Part shown: positions 1-6,782 of the stretch, piece by piece
Layout: each line of letters starts with the position of its first letter
Numbering within the stretch: the first letter of the stretch is position 1
Source: Bacteroidota bacterium
Lineage (GTDB): Bacteria > Bacteroidota > Bacteroidia > Sphingobacteriales > Sphingobacteriaceae
DNA length: 17,274 bases
Assembly: GCA_013286985.1 (NCBI GenBank)
Contig: JABDEQ010000057.1
Coordinates: 1-17,274 of the forward strand
Direction of reading: 5' to 3'
Translations under genes and position numbers: made by a program
Notes under the pieces: generated by a model
What the model saw: the letters and a program-made list of their open reading frames with translations, nothing else
Told to the model about the DNA's origin: nothing
Database searches by the model: none

Positions 1-66
1 AGCTGAGCGCGTCATTGGGTGCAAGTATTTTTCCACTCAGATATTTTTCGCAGTTGATCTATAAAT

Positions 67-98
67 TGGTTCGAACAAAATCCAGTTGGGATCACTGG
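67..98 (+). other. tRNA 3'-end-like remnant
   Basis: The segment begins GGTTCGAAC, matching the conserved T-loop of tRNAs. An acceptor-like GGGATCAC stretch follows, then a rho-independent terminator. No D-arm, anticodon arm or 5' acceptor strand is present upstream, and extra bases interrupt the T-arm. It is therefore at most a decayed 3' fragment, as left at tRNA-targeted integration sites. The assignment rests on motif resemblance only. Confidence 0.3.
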
Positions 99-111
99 AT
101 AAAAAGTCATT

Positions 112-142
112 AGCCTTAAGTCGAAAGTCTTGAGGCTTTTTT
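112..142 (+). terminator. Rho-independent terminator in repeat copy A
   Basis: A 9-bp stem (AGCCTTAAG at 112-120, CTTGAGGCT at 129-137, one G-T pair) closes an 8-nt loop and runs into a tract of six T (137-142). It would end transcripts entering from the left before the receptor gene. Confidence 0.65.
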
Positions 143-178
143 GTTGGCGTTAATGCAGTCGCCTACAAACATATTAAT

Positions 179-197
179 CCGAAGTTGCAAACTTCGG
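179..197. repeat. GCA-centred palindrome
   Basis: CCGAAGTT (179-186) and AACTTCGG (190-197) are perfect inverted arms around a GCA centre. The same architecture recurs at 4974-4988 and, with different arm sequence, at 5772-5788. Confidence 0.7.
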
Positions 198-317
198 ATA
201 GCGGGAAGTATACCGATAAATAGGCCAATCAGCCTTGGTTCTTTCTTTATCATGGCTATTTAACCACGGGAAATGGCTGTTTCACGTAAAGTTTTTTATT
301 CGGTTAATTACGCAGGA

Positions 318-325
318 TAGATTTG
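318..325 (+). promoter_or_regulatory. Bacteroidota -7 promoter box (TAGATTTG)
   Basis: TAGATTTG matches the TAnnTTTG -7 consensus of Bacteroidota sigma-ABfr promoters and lies 19 nt before the ATG at 345. No clear -33 element is seen. It is the likely promoter of the receptor gene. Confidence 0.5.
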
Positions 326-344
326 TTCACAACCAATTGAAACA

Positions 345-2816
345 ATGAACCTGATTTTTAAACCCATGAATAATTTTTTTTTAAGATTTACAGGATTAAC
401 GGTTTGGCTATTTTGCTCCCAGCAAATAGCACAAGCACAAACAGGACGGCCGGAAATTAGCGGACGGGTAATCAATGAAAGCCATGCGCCTGTTAGCTAC
501 GAAGCTGTAACTTTAGTTAGCGCAAAAGATTCTGCCACTGTTATAAGAGGTACATTAACTGGTGACGATGGCAATTATATATTTAGCTCCATCAGTAAAG
601 GGACATACTTTTTAGCGGTGTCCCCGGCGGGACAAAAACGCAGTTTAAAAGGCCCGGTAATAGTTACAGACACGACAACCATTATCAAAGTAGAGGACAT
701 TAATATAACAACCAACCGTTTGCTCTCCGAGGTAGTGATAGTATCTAAAACGCCTTTAATTGAGCAGCAAACAGATAAAACCGTAATAAATGTTGAGAAT
801 AGTAGTTTAGCCGCCGGTAATAATGTAATGGATGTTATACAGCGATCGCCCGGGGTAACGGTAGATGACCAGGGGAATATTTCCATGAAAGGTAAAGCCG
901 GCGTTACAGTAATGATTGATGGCCGTTTAACCTATTTGTCAGGAGATCAGCTTTCCTCGTTGCTCAAATCAATGCCGGCAAATTCGATAAAAGCCATCGA
1001 ACTTATCGCAAATCCATCATCAAAATATGATGCGGCAGGATCGGCAGGGATCATCAACATCCGCACATTAAAAAATAGCACTTACGGTTTTAACGGGAAT
1101 GTTACCATTGGTGCTGGCTATGGCAAAAACTTCAGGGATAATACCTCTGTAGCACTTAATTACAGGCAGAAAAAGGTGAACCTGTTCTTTAATTATAGTT
1201 ATGACGATAGCAAGCTTTCGCGGTTCCTGCAAATTGACAGAACTAATAAAGCAGAAAATACATTAACTTATTTTGATGAAACCACCCAGGCTTTAATGCA
1301 TAGTGAAAATAACACCTATAAGGCGGGCATGGATTATAATATTAATGATAAAAATGTAATCGGTGTGATGGTAAACGGATATATAGATAATGGCAACAAC
1401 CAAACGTCAAATACCACCCTGGTGAGCAATAATATTAATCCGGTAGATACTAATGTGGTTGCCACTAACCCTACAATCAACAAATTTCAATATACAGCCT
1501 TAAACCTTAATTATCATTCCAAATTAGATTCATTGGGTGAGGAGTTAAGCGCAGATGTGGATTATGCGTATTATAATAATGATGTTAAAACAGTATATAA
1601 CAACTTTTTTTATGATCCAACAAACGCCGAAACCTTAAAAGCTCCGGATATTTTCAGAAACAATACACCTACCATTGTAAAAATATTTTCGGCCAAAATT
1701 GATTATACACATCCTTTTAGCAAAAAAACAAAATTAGACGCAGGCTTAAAAACAAGCTATGTGCGTACTGACAATAATATCGTATATGAAAATTTAACAA
1801 ATAATTCATGGGTAAACGATACCACTCAAAGCAACCAGTTCAGGTATACCGAAAATATTAATGCCGCTTATGTAAATCTTAATATCAACACAGGTTTTAT
1901 GGATATCCAGGCAGGCTTGCGTGCAGAACAAACAAACTCGGAAGGAAACTCTATAACTACGAATAATATAGTCGATCGCCATTACTTTGATTTGTTCCCG
2001 AGTTTATTCTTACACAAAAAACTGTCGGATAACAACACAATAGGGTTTTCCTATTCAAGGCGGGTAGACAGGCCCAATTACGCCACACTGAATCCTTTTG
2101 TTTATAACTTTGATTTATATACCTTAAACAAGGGTAACCCATACTTAAACCCGCAGTTTACTAATTCGGTAAGTTTCTCTTACAATTATAAAAGCGCTCT
2201 GTATGTTTCACTTTCCTACAGCAGGACCAATGATGCGATTACAGAGGTTACCTTGCCCGATACGGCAAATAAAACGCTGTATGTAACACAACAAAACTTA
2301 GCTAACGTGCAAAACTATTCTTTAAATATCAGTTATCCTTTAAATGTTACCAACTGGTGGACTACCTACAATAACGCCAATATATATTATAATAAATTTA
2401 ATACCCCTAACCTGTTAGGTGTGCCATATTCAGTTGGCAGGGCAGCGTACGATTTTAATACAAACCAAACCTTTGCTGCAAACAGTACAACCAATGTCGA
2501 TTTATCTTTTACATATCTTTCGCCGCGCATTTATGGCACCTATTTTATAAATTCCATGTATTGGTTTGATTTAGGGGTTAAAAAATCATTTGCACAAAAA
2601 AGATTGGTGGTCAAAGCATCGGCAGACGATCTATTTAACTGGCATCATGAAAATATCCACACCGTAATACCCGGCCAGGATTACCGCATCTACCAAAAAT
2701 TTGAAACACGTATCTTTAGGCTTTCTGCAAACTATCGCTTCGGGAGCACCAGGGTACAGGGTGCTCGTGAACACGCAAAAGGATCTTCGGATGAGGAAAA
2801 CCGTGTCAAACATTAA
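345..2816 (+). CDS. Outer-membrane beta-barrel receptor (TonB-dependent receptor-like, OMP_b-brl_3 type)
   Basis: The 823-residue protein has the layout of Bacteroidota TonB-dependent-receptor-like barrels. A signal peptide (about residues 1-32, ending ...QIAQAQ) is followed by a carboxypeptidase-regulatory-like beta-sandwich (about 37-120, with ISGRV and GNYIFSSISKGTYFL). Next is a plug-like domain (about 128-242, with VIQRSPGVTVDDQGNISMKG, MIDGRLTYL and SSKYDAAGSAGIINI). A long barrel rich in aromatic, Asn and Tyr residues fills the rest, including YSRRVDRPNYATLNPFVY. It probably sits in the outer membrane and either imports a ligand or senses one for the kinase encoded next. An alternative start at 366 would shorten the signal peptide. 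A -7 box lies just upstream. The ligand cannot be told from sequence. Unlike SusC transporters, it has no SusD-like partner gene beside it. Confidence 0.88.
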   Translation: MNLIFKPMNNFFLRFTGLTVWLFCSQQIAQAQTGRPEISGRVINESHAPVSYEAVTLVSAKDSATVIRGTLTGDDGNYIFSSISKGTYFLAVSPAGQKRSLKGPVIVTDTTTIIKVEDINITTNRLLSEVVIVSKTPLIEQQTDKTVINVENSSLAAGNNVMDVIQRSPGVTVDDQGNISMKGKAGVTVMIDGRLTYLSGDQLSSLLKSMPANSIKAIELIANPSSKYDAAGSAGIINIRTLKNSTYGFNGNVTIGAGYGKNFRDNTSVALNYRQKKVNLFFNYSYDDSKLSRFLQIDRTNKAENTLTYFDETTQALMHSENNTYKAGMDYNINDKNVIGVMVNGYIDNGNNQTSNTTLVSNNINPVDTNVVATNPTINKFQYTALNLNYHSKLDSLGEELSADVDYAYYNNDVKTVYNNFFYDPTNAETLKAPDIFRNNTPTIVKIFSAKIDYTHPFSKKTKLDAGLKTSYVRTDNNIVYENLTNNSWVNDTTQSNQFRYTENINAAYVNLNINTGFMDIQAGLRAEQTNSEGNSITTNNIVDRHYFDLFPSLFLHKKLSDNNTIGFSYSRRVDRPNYATLNPFVYNFDLYTLNKGNPYLNPQFTNSVSFSYNYKSALYVSLSYSRTNDAITEVTLPDTANKTLYVTQQNLANVQNYSLNISYPLNVTNWWTTYNNANIYYNKFNTPNLLGVPYSVGRAAYDFNTNQTFAANSTTNVDLSFTYLSPRIYGTYFINSMYWFDLGVKKSFAQKRLVVKASADDLFNWHHENIHTVIPGQDYRIYQKFETRIFRLSANYRFGSTRVQGAREHAKGSSDEENRVKH

Positions 2817-2833
2817 TAGAGAGCATAAATAAA

Positions 2834-2841
2834 TATATTTG
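2834..2841 (+). promoter_or_regulatory. -7 promoter box (TATATTTG)
   Basis: TATATTTG fits the Bacteroidota TAnnTTTG consensus and lies 28 nt before the kinase start, in the 53-bp gap after the receptor gene. It suggests the kinase/regulator pair can be transcribed independently of the receptor. Confidence 0.4.
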
Positions 2842-2869
2842 TTCAAACTGAGGCAACCAGATTTATACG

Positions 2870-3955
2870 ATGGTCGGAAATGAATTCAACATGGTTAGGA
2901 TCACCATAAGCAAGAAAATGATTCTCTATCATACCCTCTTTTGGTTATCTTTTATTTTATATGAATTAGGCCTGTTTTTTATTTTAAATGCGCTGACGAG
3001 TTCATTCGCAGATTATCTGATCCATTATATACTGAACATTGGGTTATTTTATGTAAATGTATACCTGATTTTAAAATGTAATACGCTTAAAAACAAATAT
3101 TTTCTTCTGCTGATATGCTTATTAATAGAACTGTCCGGATATTTAATGATCAATTACTTCGTTGATCGTTATCTTGAAGTGCATCATATACCAGTTTCTA
3201 AACTGGTACATCCCTTAAAATTATTTCTGGTACCGGTCATCTGGCGGGCGATTTATTTTATAGCCTTAAGTACCGGCTATACCTTCTACTTATATAACGT
3301 TAATTACAAAAAGCAGCTCATTGATTTGCAACAGGATCAATTAGTTGCGTTAAGTTTAAAAGCGCAATTGGAAAAGGATGTGCTACGGTCCAGAAATGCG
3401 ATTTTAAAGATGCAGGTTAACCCGCACATGCTTTTTAATAGCCTTAATTTCATCTACAATAAGGTGCGAAAAACATCCGCGGAAGCCGGGGAAGCCGTGA
3501 TGCTTTTGTCGGAGGTTTCAAGATACACTTACATTTCCACCAGTCATGAAAACTTGTCAAAGCTGACCGATGAGGTAGAGCAGATCAGGAATTTAATCCA
3601 GCTTAACCAAATTCGCTTTGACCATAACCTGTGTATTTCTTTTAACATAAGCGGAGATACCGTAGATATCAACATACCGCCGCTGATATTGCTGACCTTT
3701 GTGGAAAATATCTTTAAGTACGGGAACCTACGGAATAATGATTTTCCTGCGATCATCAACATTAGCGTTTCTGAGAATGAACTCCAATTTAAAACGTTAA
3801 ATCAAATCGTCATCCTTCCTTTGGAAAATAAAGGTGATGGGGTGGGCATAAAGAACGCAGAATTGCGACTAAGAAATTATTATAAAGATAAATTTAGGTT
3901 AAACATTGACCGTTATGCGGATAGGTTCTTAATCGATTTAAAAATTCAGCTTTAA
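2870..3955 (+). CDS. LytS/YehU-type membrane sensor histidine kinase
   Basis: The 361-residue kinase belongs to the His_kinase (PF06580) class paired with LytTR regulators. Four hydrophobic segments (about residues 18-40, 50-68, 76-96 and 118-140) form the membrane sensor. A short helical linker (about 145-180) leads to the phospho-acceptor box QVNPHMLFNSLNFIY with His186; Met replaces the usual Phe after it. An HATPase domain follows, with N-box PPLILLTFVENIFKYG (Asn280) and G-box GVGIKNAELRLRNYY. The family autophosphorylates on His and transfers phosphate to a response regulator, here the gene beginning 2 nt after this stop codon. There is no periplasmic sensor domain, so the signal is either sensed within the membrane or relayed from another protein such as the upstream receptor. 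The start could instead be Met8 (2891). Confidence 0.9.
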   Translation: MVGNEFNMVRITISKKMILYHTLFWLSFILYELGLFFILNALTSSFADYLIHYILNIGLFYVNVYLILKCNTLKNKYFLLLICLLIELSGYLMINYFVDRYLEVHHIPVSKLVHPLKLFLVPVIWRAIYFIALSTGYTFYLYNVNYKKQLIDLQQDQLVALSLKAQLEKDVLRSRNAILKMQVNPHMLFNSLNFIYNKVRKTSAEAGEAVMLLSEVSRYTYISTSHENLSKLTDEVEQIRNLIQLNQIRFDHNLCISFNISGDTVDINIPPLILLTFVENIFKYGNLRNNDFPAIINISVSENELQFKTLNQIVILPLENKGDGVGIKNAELRLRNYYKDKFRLNIDRYADRFLIDLKIQL

Positions 3956-3956
3956 A

Positions 3957-4682
3957 ATGGAAAACATTAAATGTTTAATTATTGATGACGAGATCCATGC
4001 CATCGAATTGCTAACTGACTATTTAGCTGATATTCCCAATTTTACGCTGGTTGGAGCTTATCAGGATCCCGCTAAAGGTTTAATGAACGTTAATGCCCTG
4101 GCACCCGATTTTTTATTTTTAGATATCGATATGCCCGGCTTAAATGGAATAGAGCTAAGCAATTTGATAACGGCAGACACCAAAATTATATTTACTACAG
4201 CTTCACCAAATTTTGCCATAGAGGCATTTGAGTTAAACGCTTTTGATTATTTGCTGAAACCCATATCAACTTTACGGTTTTACAGGTGCATCAATAAGAT
4301 GACCGCTTTTATTGCAGAAAATACGAAATCCGGAAAAGACAACGCTGAATATTTTTACATCAAAAGTGAGAACAAAGGCAAAATGATCAAAATTGATTAT
4401 GAAGACATTTTGTATGTGGAATCCAATAATAACTATGTAACTATTGTCTTGTTAAATCAAAAGCATAATGCATATCTCACACTAACGGAAATTGCCGAGG
4501 CGTTGCCCGTCAAATTATTTTACCGGGTTCATAAATCTTTTATCATCAACTATAATAAGATCAGTTTGATAGACGGCAATCAGATCATTTTAATTGATAA
4601 GACGGTATTACAAATCGGCAACACTTATAGGGAGGCGTTTTTAAATATCATACAAAACCTTACTATTAAGAGTGCGAGGTAG
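3957..4682 (+). CDS. LytTR-family response regulator
   Basis: The 241-residue two-domain regulator has an N-terminal receiver domain (1-120). This carries the acidic pocket IIDDE (Asp10, Asp11), the phospho-acceptor Asp56 in FLFLDIDMPG, the switch Thr in IIFTTAS and the conserved Lys in FDYLLKPI. A C-terminal LytTR DNA-binding domain (about 132-235) includes IDYEDILYVESNNNYVTI and FYRVHKSFIINYNKI. The family binds pairs of direct DNA repeats and activates transcription when phosphorylated. The gene is separated from the kinase gene by a single base, so the two are almost certainly co-transcribed and form a cognate pair. The target promoter is unknown; the receptor gene is an obvious candidate. 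Confidence 0.93.
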   Translation: MENIKCLIIDDEIHAIELLTDYLADIPNFTLVGAYQDPAKGLMNVNALAPDFLFLDIDMPGLNGIELSNLITADTKIIFTTASPNFAIEAFELNAFDYLLKPISTLRFYRCINKMTAFIAENTKSGKDNAEYFYIKSENKGKMIKIDYEDILYVESNNNYVTIVLLNQKHNAYLTLTEIAEALPVKLFYRVHKSFIINYNKISLIDGNQIILIDKTVLQIGNTYREAFLNIIQNLTIKSAR

Positions 4683-4760
4683 GTGATCTTTCTAATGAAT
4701 AGAGCGTCTTTGATATTAGAGGTTGTATTGTGTGTTTTAAACTCTTAATACTTTTGCAAC

Positions 4761-4783
4761 AAAAAAGCTGCTTTACGAAAGCA
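4761..4783 (-). terminator. Minus-strand rho-independent terminator
   Basis: Read on the minus strand, a 6-bp stem (arms at 4769-4774 and 4778-4783, 3-nt loop) runs into a tract of six T (plus-strand A at 4761-4766). It lies directly after the tRNA-like fragment at 4795-4830, as a terminator would after a tRNA gene. Confidence 0.5.
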
Positions 4784-4794
4784 AAGTGCCTTTG

Positions 4795-4830
4795 TGGCCC
4801 CGAAGAGAATCGAATCCCGACTTTGATGGC
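4795..4830 (-). other. tRNA 3'-end-like remnant (minus strand)
   Basis: On the minus strand this reads as a T-arm-like GGGATTCGATTC, then CTCTT, then an acceptor-like CGGGGCC followed by CA. A terminator follows in the same direction. The G53-C61 pair expected of a functional T-arm is not satisfied, and no D- or anticodon arm is recognisable upstream. It is best read as a broken 3' tRNA fragment. A chance resemblance remains possible. Confidence 0.3.
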
Positions 4831-4858
4831 AGCAATATGCCTTAAGCTTTTCAGAAAG

Positions 4859-4998
4859 TGGTTCGTAAAAAGTGCAATGGGGACCACTGGAAAAAGTCAT
4901 TAGCCTTAAGTTGAAAGTCTGGAGGCTTTTTTGTTGGCGTTAAGGTAGTCGCAGACCACAAACATATTAATCAGAAGTTGCAAACTTCGGATAGCAGG
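4859..4998. repeat. Direct repeat copy B (~140 bp)
   Basis: This is the second copy of the repeat at 67-204, beginning TGGTTCG and ending just after CTTCGGATAGC. Its terminator stem has one extra mismatch and its palindrome is shortened to six base pairs per arm, so it is the more diverged copy. It ends about 55 bp before the orphan gene at 5053. Confidence 0.8.
4902..4932 (+). terminator. Rho-independent terminator in repeat copy B
   Basis: AGCCTTAAG (4902-4910) pairs with CTGGAGGCT (4919-4927) with one mismatch around an 8-nt loop, followed by T to 4932. It may terminate the receptor/kinase/regulator transcript, whose stop codon is about 220 bp upstream. Confidence 0.5.
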
Positions 4999-5052
4999 TA
5001 AATTAATAGTAGCGAAAGATATAACCGTTACAAAATATCATAGACAATTAGT

Positions 5053-5718
5053 ATGCGACCTTATAATCCTCAAAAAAAGAAAATACGTGGGTGGAAACGC
5101 AGAGTGCGACAAGTTGAGCAATGGGGCGAACAGATAAAACAGCCTTATTTAAAATACTTCCTGGCGGAAGGGGGGCGATATACTTATGAACGCTGCTATC
5201 TTTCGCCGTTTTATAGGTTGGATAAACGGCAACCCCCATTGTGGTTCTATAAACTAATTATAGATAAATTCATAACCGCGTACTATTTATGGGAGGAGAT
5301 ATTTAAACAGTTAAATGCGCCGCATGATTTGCAGTTATGGCTTTATGATCCTTCTTATATAAGTTCAGAAATTATTTGTCATAAAATGCAAAATTATGAT
5401 GAGGTTAAGCGATTTAGCTGGGAATCGGATTTGAGCAAAAAATTTCCTTATGATAAATTGAAAATTCCGGGTCATGATTTATCCGAATTTGATTGGCTAT
5501 TGGCCGACGACGAACATGTTCATTTTGTTGATGACTTTGATTATGCTGATTTTACAGCAGAGGATTTGTCAAATGATGGCTATATCAAAAAGGTGCAAAA
5601 CAATGGGGTTGCTTACTATACAAAACGAGTGGGCGATATTTGGATTGGCAGAAGAAGAGGCAATTTAAACGCAGACTCAAAGAGTGCCTTACAGGGCTAT
5701 TATGTACCGCCAAAATAG
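5053..5718 (+). CDS. Orphan hypothetical protein (221 aa)
   Basis: I do not recognise this family. The protein is soluble, with no signal peptide or membrane segment. It starts with a strongly basic stretch (residues 1-20, many Lys/Arg), then an aromatic-rich helical part (about 30-100, with WFYKLIIDKF and YYLWEEIFKQL). The C-terminal half is acidic (about 140-175, with DWLLADDEHVHFVDDFDYADF), and a Gly/Arg-rich tail (IGRRRGN) closes it. The size and acidic patch would suit an immunity or antitoxin protein, but that is only a guess from context. It stands alone between repeat copy B and a truncated gene. The ATG at 5053 gives the longest reading frame, and no promoter box is obvious. Confidence 0.7.
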   Translation: MRPYNPQKKKIRGWKRRVRQVEQWGEQIKQPYLKYFLAEGGRYTYERCYLSPFYRLDKRQPPLWFYKLIIDKFITAYYLWEEIFKQLNAPHDLQLWLYDPSYISSEIICHKMQNYDEVKRFSWESDLSKKFPYDKLKIPGHDLSEFDWLLADDEHVHFVDDFDYADFTAEDLSNDGYIKKVQNNGVAYYTKRVGDIWIGRRRGNLNADSKSALQGYYVPPK

Positions 5719-5771
5719 TGCATCGTCGAGGTTTTAAAACCAACGCATTACCAATCCAATCATTATTGTTG

Positions 5772-5788
5772 TTAAGCTGCAAGCTTAA
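5772..5788. repeat. GCA-centred palindrome
   Basis: TTAAGCT (5772-5778) and AGCTTAA (5782-5788) are perfect inverted arms around GCA, the same layout as the palindrome in the two direct repeats. It lies 54 bp after the stop of the 221-residue protein. There is no T tract, so it is not a standard terminator. Confidence 0.55.
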
Positions 5789-5800
5789 AACATTTTAGGA

Positions 5801-5825
5801 CGAAGTTACGCTACGCTAAACTTCG
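5801..5825. repeat. Inverted repeat with CGAAGTT arms
   Basis: CGAAGTT (5801-5807) and AACTTCG (5819-5825) are perfect 7-bp arms around an 11-nt centre. The arm sequence matches the arms of the palindromes at 179-197 and 4974-4988, but the centre is different. It lies exactly at the left edge of the truncated open frame at 5820. Confidence 0.55.
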
Positions 5826-6026
5826 ACCAGTGGGGGTTTTTCAAATTCAACCTATACATCAGGTGCATCAAAAGAAGGCATCACTTACGGTAGCTCAATG
5901 TTAAATGGCACTAACTTAACGGGGCACACCACAACCTTTACACCAACGCCGTTAGACGGTTTTTTATTAATAGGTGCCCCTGTTCTTAGTAATATAGCGA
6001 AATATGTCAAATTTGTCCCTGAATAA
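5820..6026 (+). pseudogene. 3' remnant of a lost gene (possible toxin or surface-protein tip)
   Basis: Between a stop at 5817-5819 and the TAA at 6024-6026 lies an open frame of 68 codons that reads like real protein. It is rich in Thr/Ser/Gly, for example STYTSGASKEGITYGSSML, then TTFTPTPLDGFLLIGAPVL, and ends in YVKFVPE. There is no start codon before the internal Met, so the 5' part of the gene is missing. The composition suits the C-terminal end of a large secreted or surface protein. Because a putative lipoprotein begins at or just after the stop, a polymorphic-toxin tip followed by its immunity gene is plausible, but I cannot assign a family. The inverted repeat at 5801-5825 sits at the break and may mark the recombination point. 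Confidence 0.5.
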
Positions 6027-6045
6027 AATGGTAAAAAATAGCGTT

Positions 6046-6732
6046 ATGAAAATAAAACATATATGGAATATATTTTTTATTGTTGTTTGTATGATGATGT
6101 CATGTAATGATCCCGTAGCGGACAAATACCAAAAAATATTACAAGCACATCCAACAATACTTTCGCAAACCCTTCCCGACCATTATTTAAATTTGTTCCA
6201 ACAAAAGGCAAGGGGTAAAATTAAGTTGATGACATCGCTTGAGCATATTGGTAGAGATACGGTTTGCAATTTCTTATATGACCGGGAATACTACATAGCG
6301 TTATACACGCTAAGCCGGTCTTACGATTTCTCACTTCAAAATTCTTTGCGAGAAAGTTTTGGCGAAAGCAGTGTAGAATCTGGTACCCCATTTTATGATA
6401 ATGATATTAATTCTGTAGGTATTAGACATCGTATTTATGTTGATGATAGTGACTATGTTAAACCTTCAAATATTTTCATTTCATTCGCAGGCGCCAGATT
6501 CTCAAAAGGTGAAAAGAATGACACCATTGCAGATTATTTTTTTGAATGTAAAAATCTGTCCATCAAGTACGGGGTAAATGGCCATCAAGAAGTATTTGTT
6601 GAAGCGAAAGGTTATAAGCCATTAGAAATAATGTTTTTAAAGAAAGAGAAAAAAATGTTCTTGATTTTCATAACAACTAAAAAAGATTCCATGTCATTCC
6701 ATCACGCAATTGGTATATCATTGTTTAAATAA
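6046..6732 (+). CDS. Putative lipoprotein (about 228 aa), possible immunity protein
   Basis: From the ATG at 6046 the protein starts MKIKHIWNIFFIVVCMMMSC. This is a basic, hydrophobic type II signal sequence with a lipobox-like MMSC and Cys20 as the likely lipidated residue. ATGs at 6004 and 6028 are in frame, but the first overlaps the end of the upstream remnant and both only add polar residues before the signal. The mature part is soluble, mixed alpha/beta in character, with no motif I recognise. Short lipoproteins directly after the 3' end of a large secreted gene are often immunity proteins in Bacteroidota. That role is inference only. A hairpin at its stop codon looks like its terminator. 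Confidence 0.65.
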   Translation: MKIKHIWNIFFIVVCMMMSCNDPVADKYQKILQAHPTILSQTLPDHYLNLFQQKARGKIKLMTSLEHIGRDTVCNFLYDREYYIALYTLSRSYDFSLQNSLRESFGESSVESGTPFYDNDINSVGIRHRIYVDDSDYVKPSNIFISFAGARFSKGEKNDTIADYFFECKNLSIKYGVNGHQEVFVEAKGYKPLEIMFLKKEKKMFLIFITTKKDSMSFHHAIGISLFK

Positions 6733-6766
6733 CAACATCGGTAGTGTATCAAAACTGTTGTTATTT
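6727..6766 (+). terminator. Stem-loop at the stop codon of the lipoprotein gene
   Basis: AAATAACAACA (6727-6737) is exactly complementary to TGTTGTTATTT (6756-6766), giving an 11-bp AT-rich stem with an 18-nt loop that includes the TAA stop. A short T run follows. It is a probable terminator, though the loop is long. Confidence 0.45.
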
Positions 6767-6782
6767 TACAAGGTTACCCCCA

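Larger units (their letters stand above)
67..204. repeat. Direct repeat copy A (~138 bp)
   Basis: This segment aligns with 4859-4998 over nearly its whole length. Shared blocks are the TGGTTCG start, the CACTGG motif, AAAAAGTCATTAGCCTTAAG, GGCTTTTTTGTTGGCGTTAA, ACAAACATATTAATC and GAAGTTGCAAACTTCGGATA, separated by single-base changes and small indels. It comprises a tRNA-3'-end-like block, a terminator hairpin and a short palindrome. The two copies bracket the receptor and two-component module. It may be a duplicated attachment or junction sequence, or a dispersed genomic repeat. A genome-wide count would decide. Confidence 0.8.
1..344. other. Upstream non-coding region with repeat copy A
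   Basis: No complete gene is visible here. A short open tail can be read in frame 2, ending in a TAA at 62-64, and another in frame 3, ending near 113. Either could be the end of a gene lying outside the window, but neither is recognisable. The stretch holds direct-repeat copy A, a terminator-like hairpin, a GCA-centred palindrome and the promoter of the receptor gene, each listed separately. Confidence 0.5.
4683..5052. other. Intergenic region with tRNA-like scars and repeat copy B
   Basis: This 370-bp stretch has no supported gene. It holds a minus-strand tRNA-3'-like fragment with its own terminator (4761-4830), then direct-repeat copy B with a plus-strand tRNA-like fragment, a terminator and a palindrome (4859-4998). 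The remaining bases up to 5052 show no clear promoter. Confidence 0.5.

Noticed and set aside
575..886. 103-codon minus-strand frame
   Set aside because: It is a shadow of the receptor gene's regulatory-like and plug domains, with no family features.
4795..4890. A complete minus-strand tRNA from the GGTCCCC and GGGGCC ends
   Set aside because: The ends can pair over six positions, but no D-arm or anticodon arm forms between them and the T-arm lacks the conserved G-C pair.
67..4998. The direct repeat pair as a CRISPR array or IS terminal repeats
   Set aside because: There are only two copies 4.8 kb apart. They are direct rather than inverted, and there is no transposase or Cas gene between them.
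5474..5668. 64-codon frame inside the 221-residue gene
   Set aside because: It is a shifted frame of the longer gene. The repeated Met/Ile composition mirrors the acidic stretch of the true frame.
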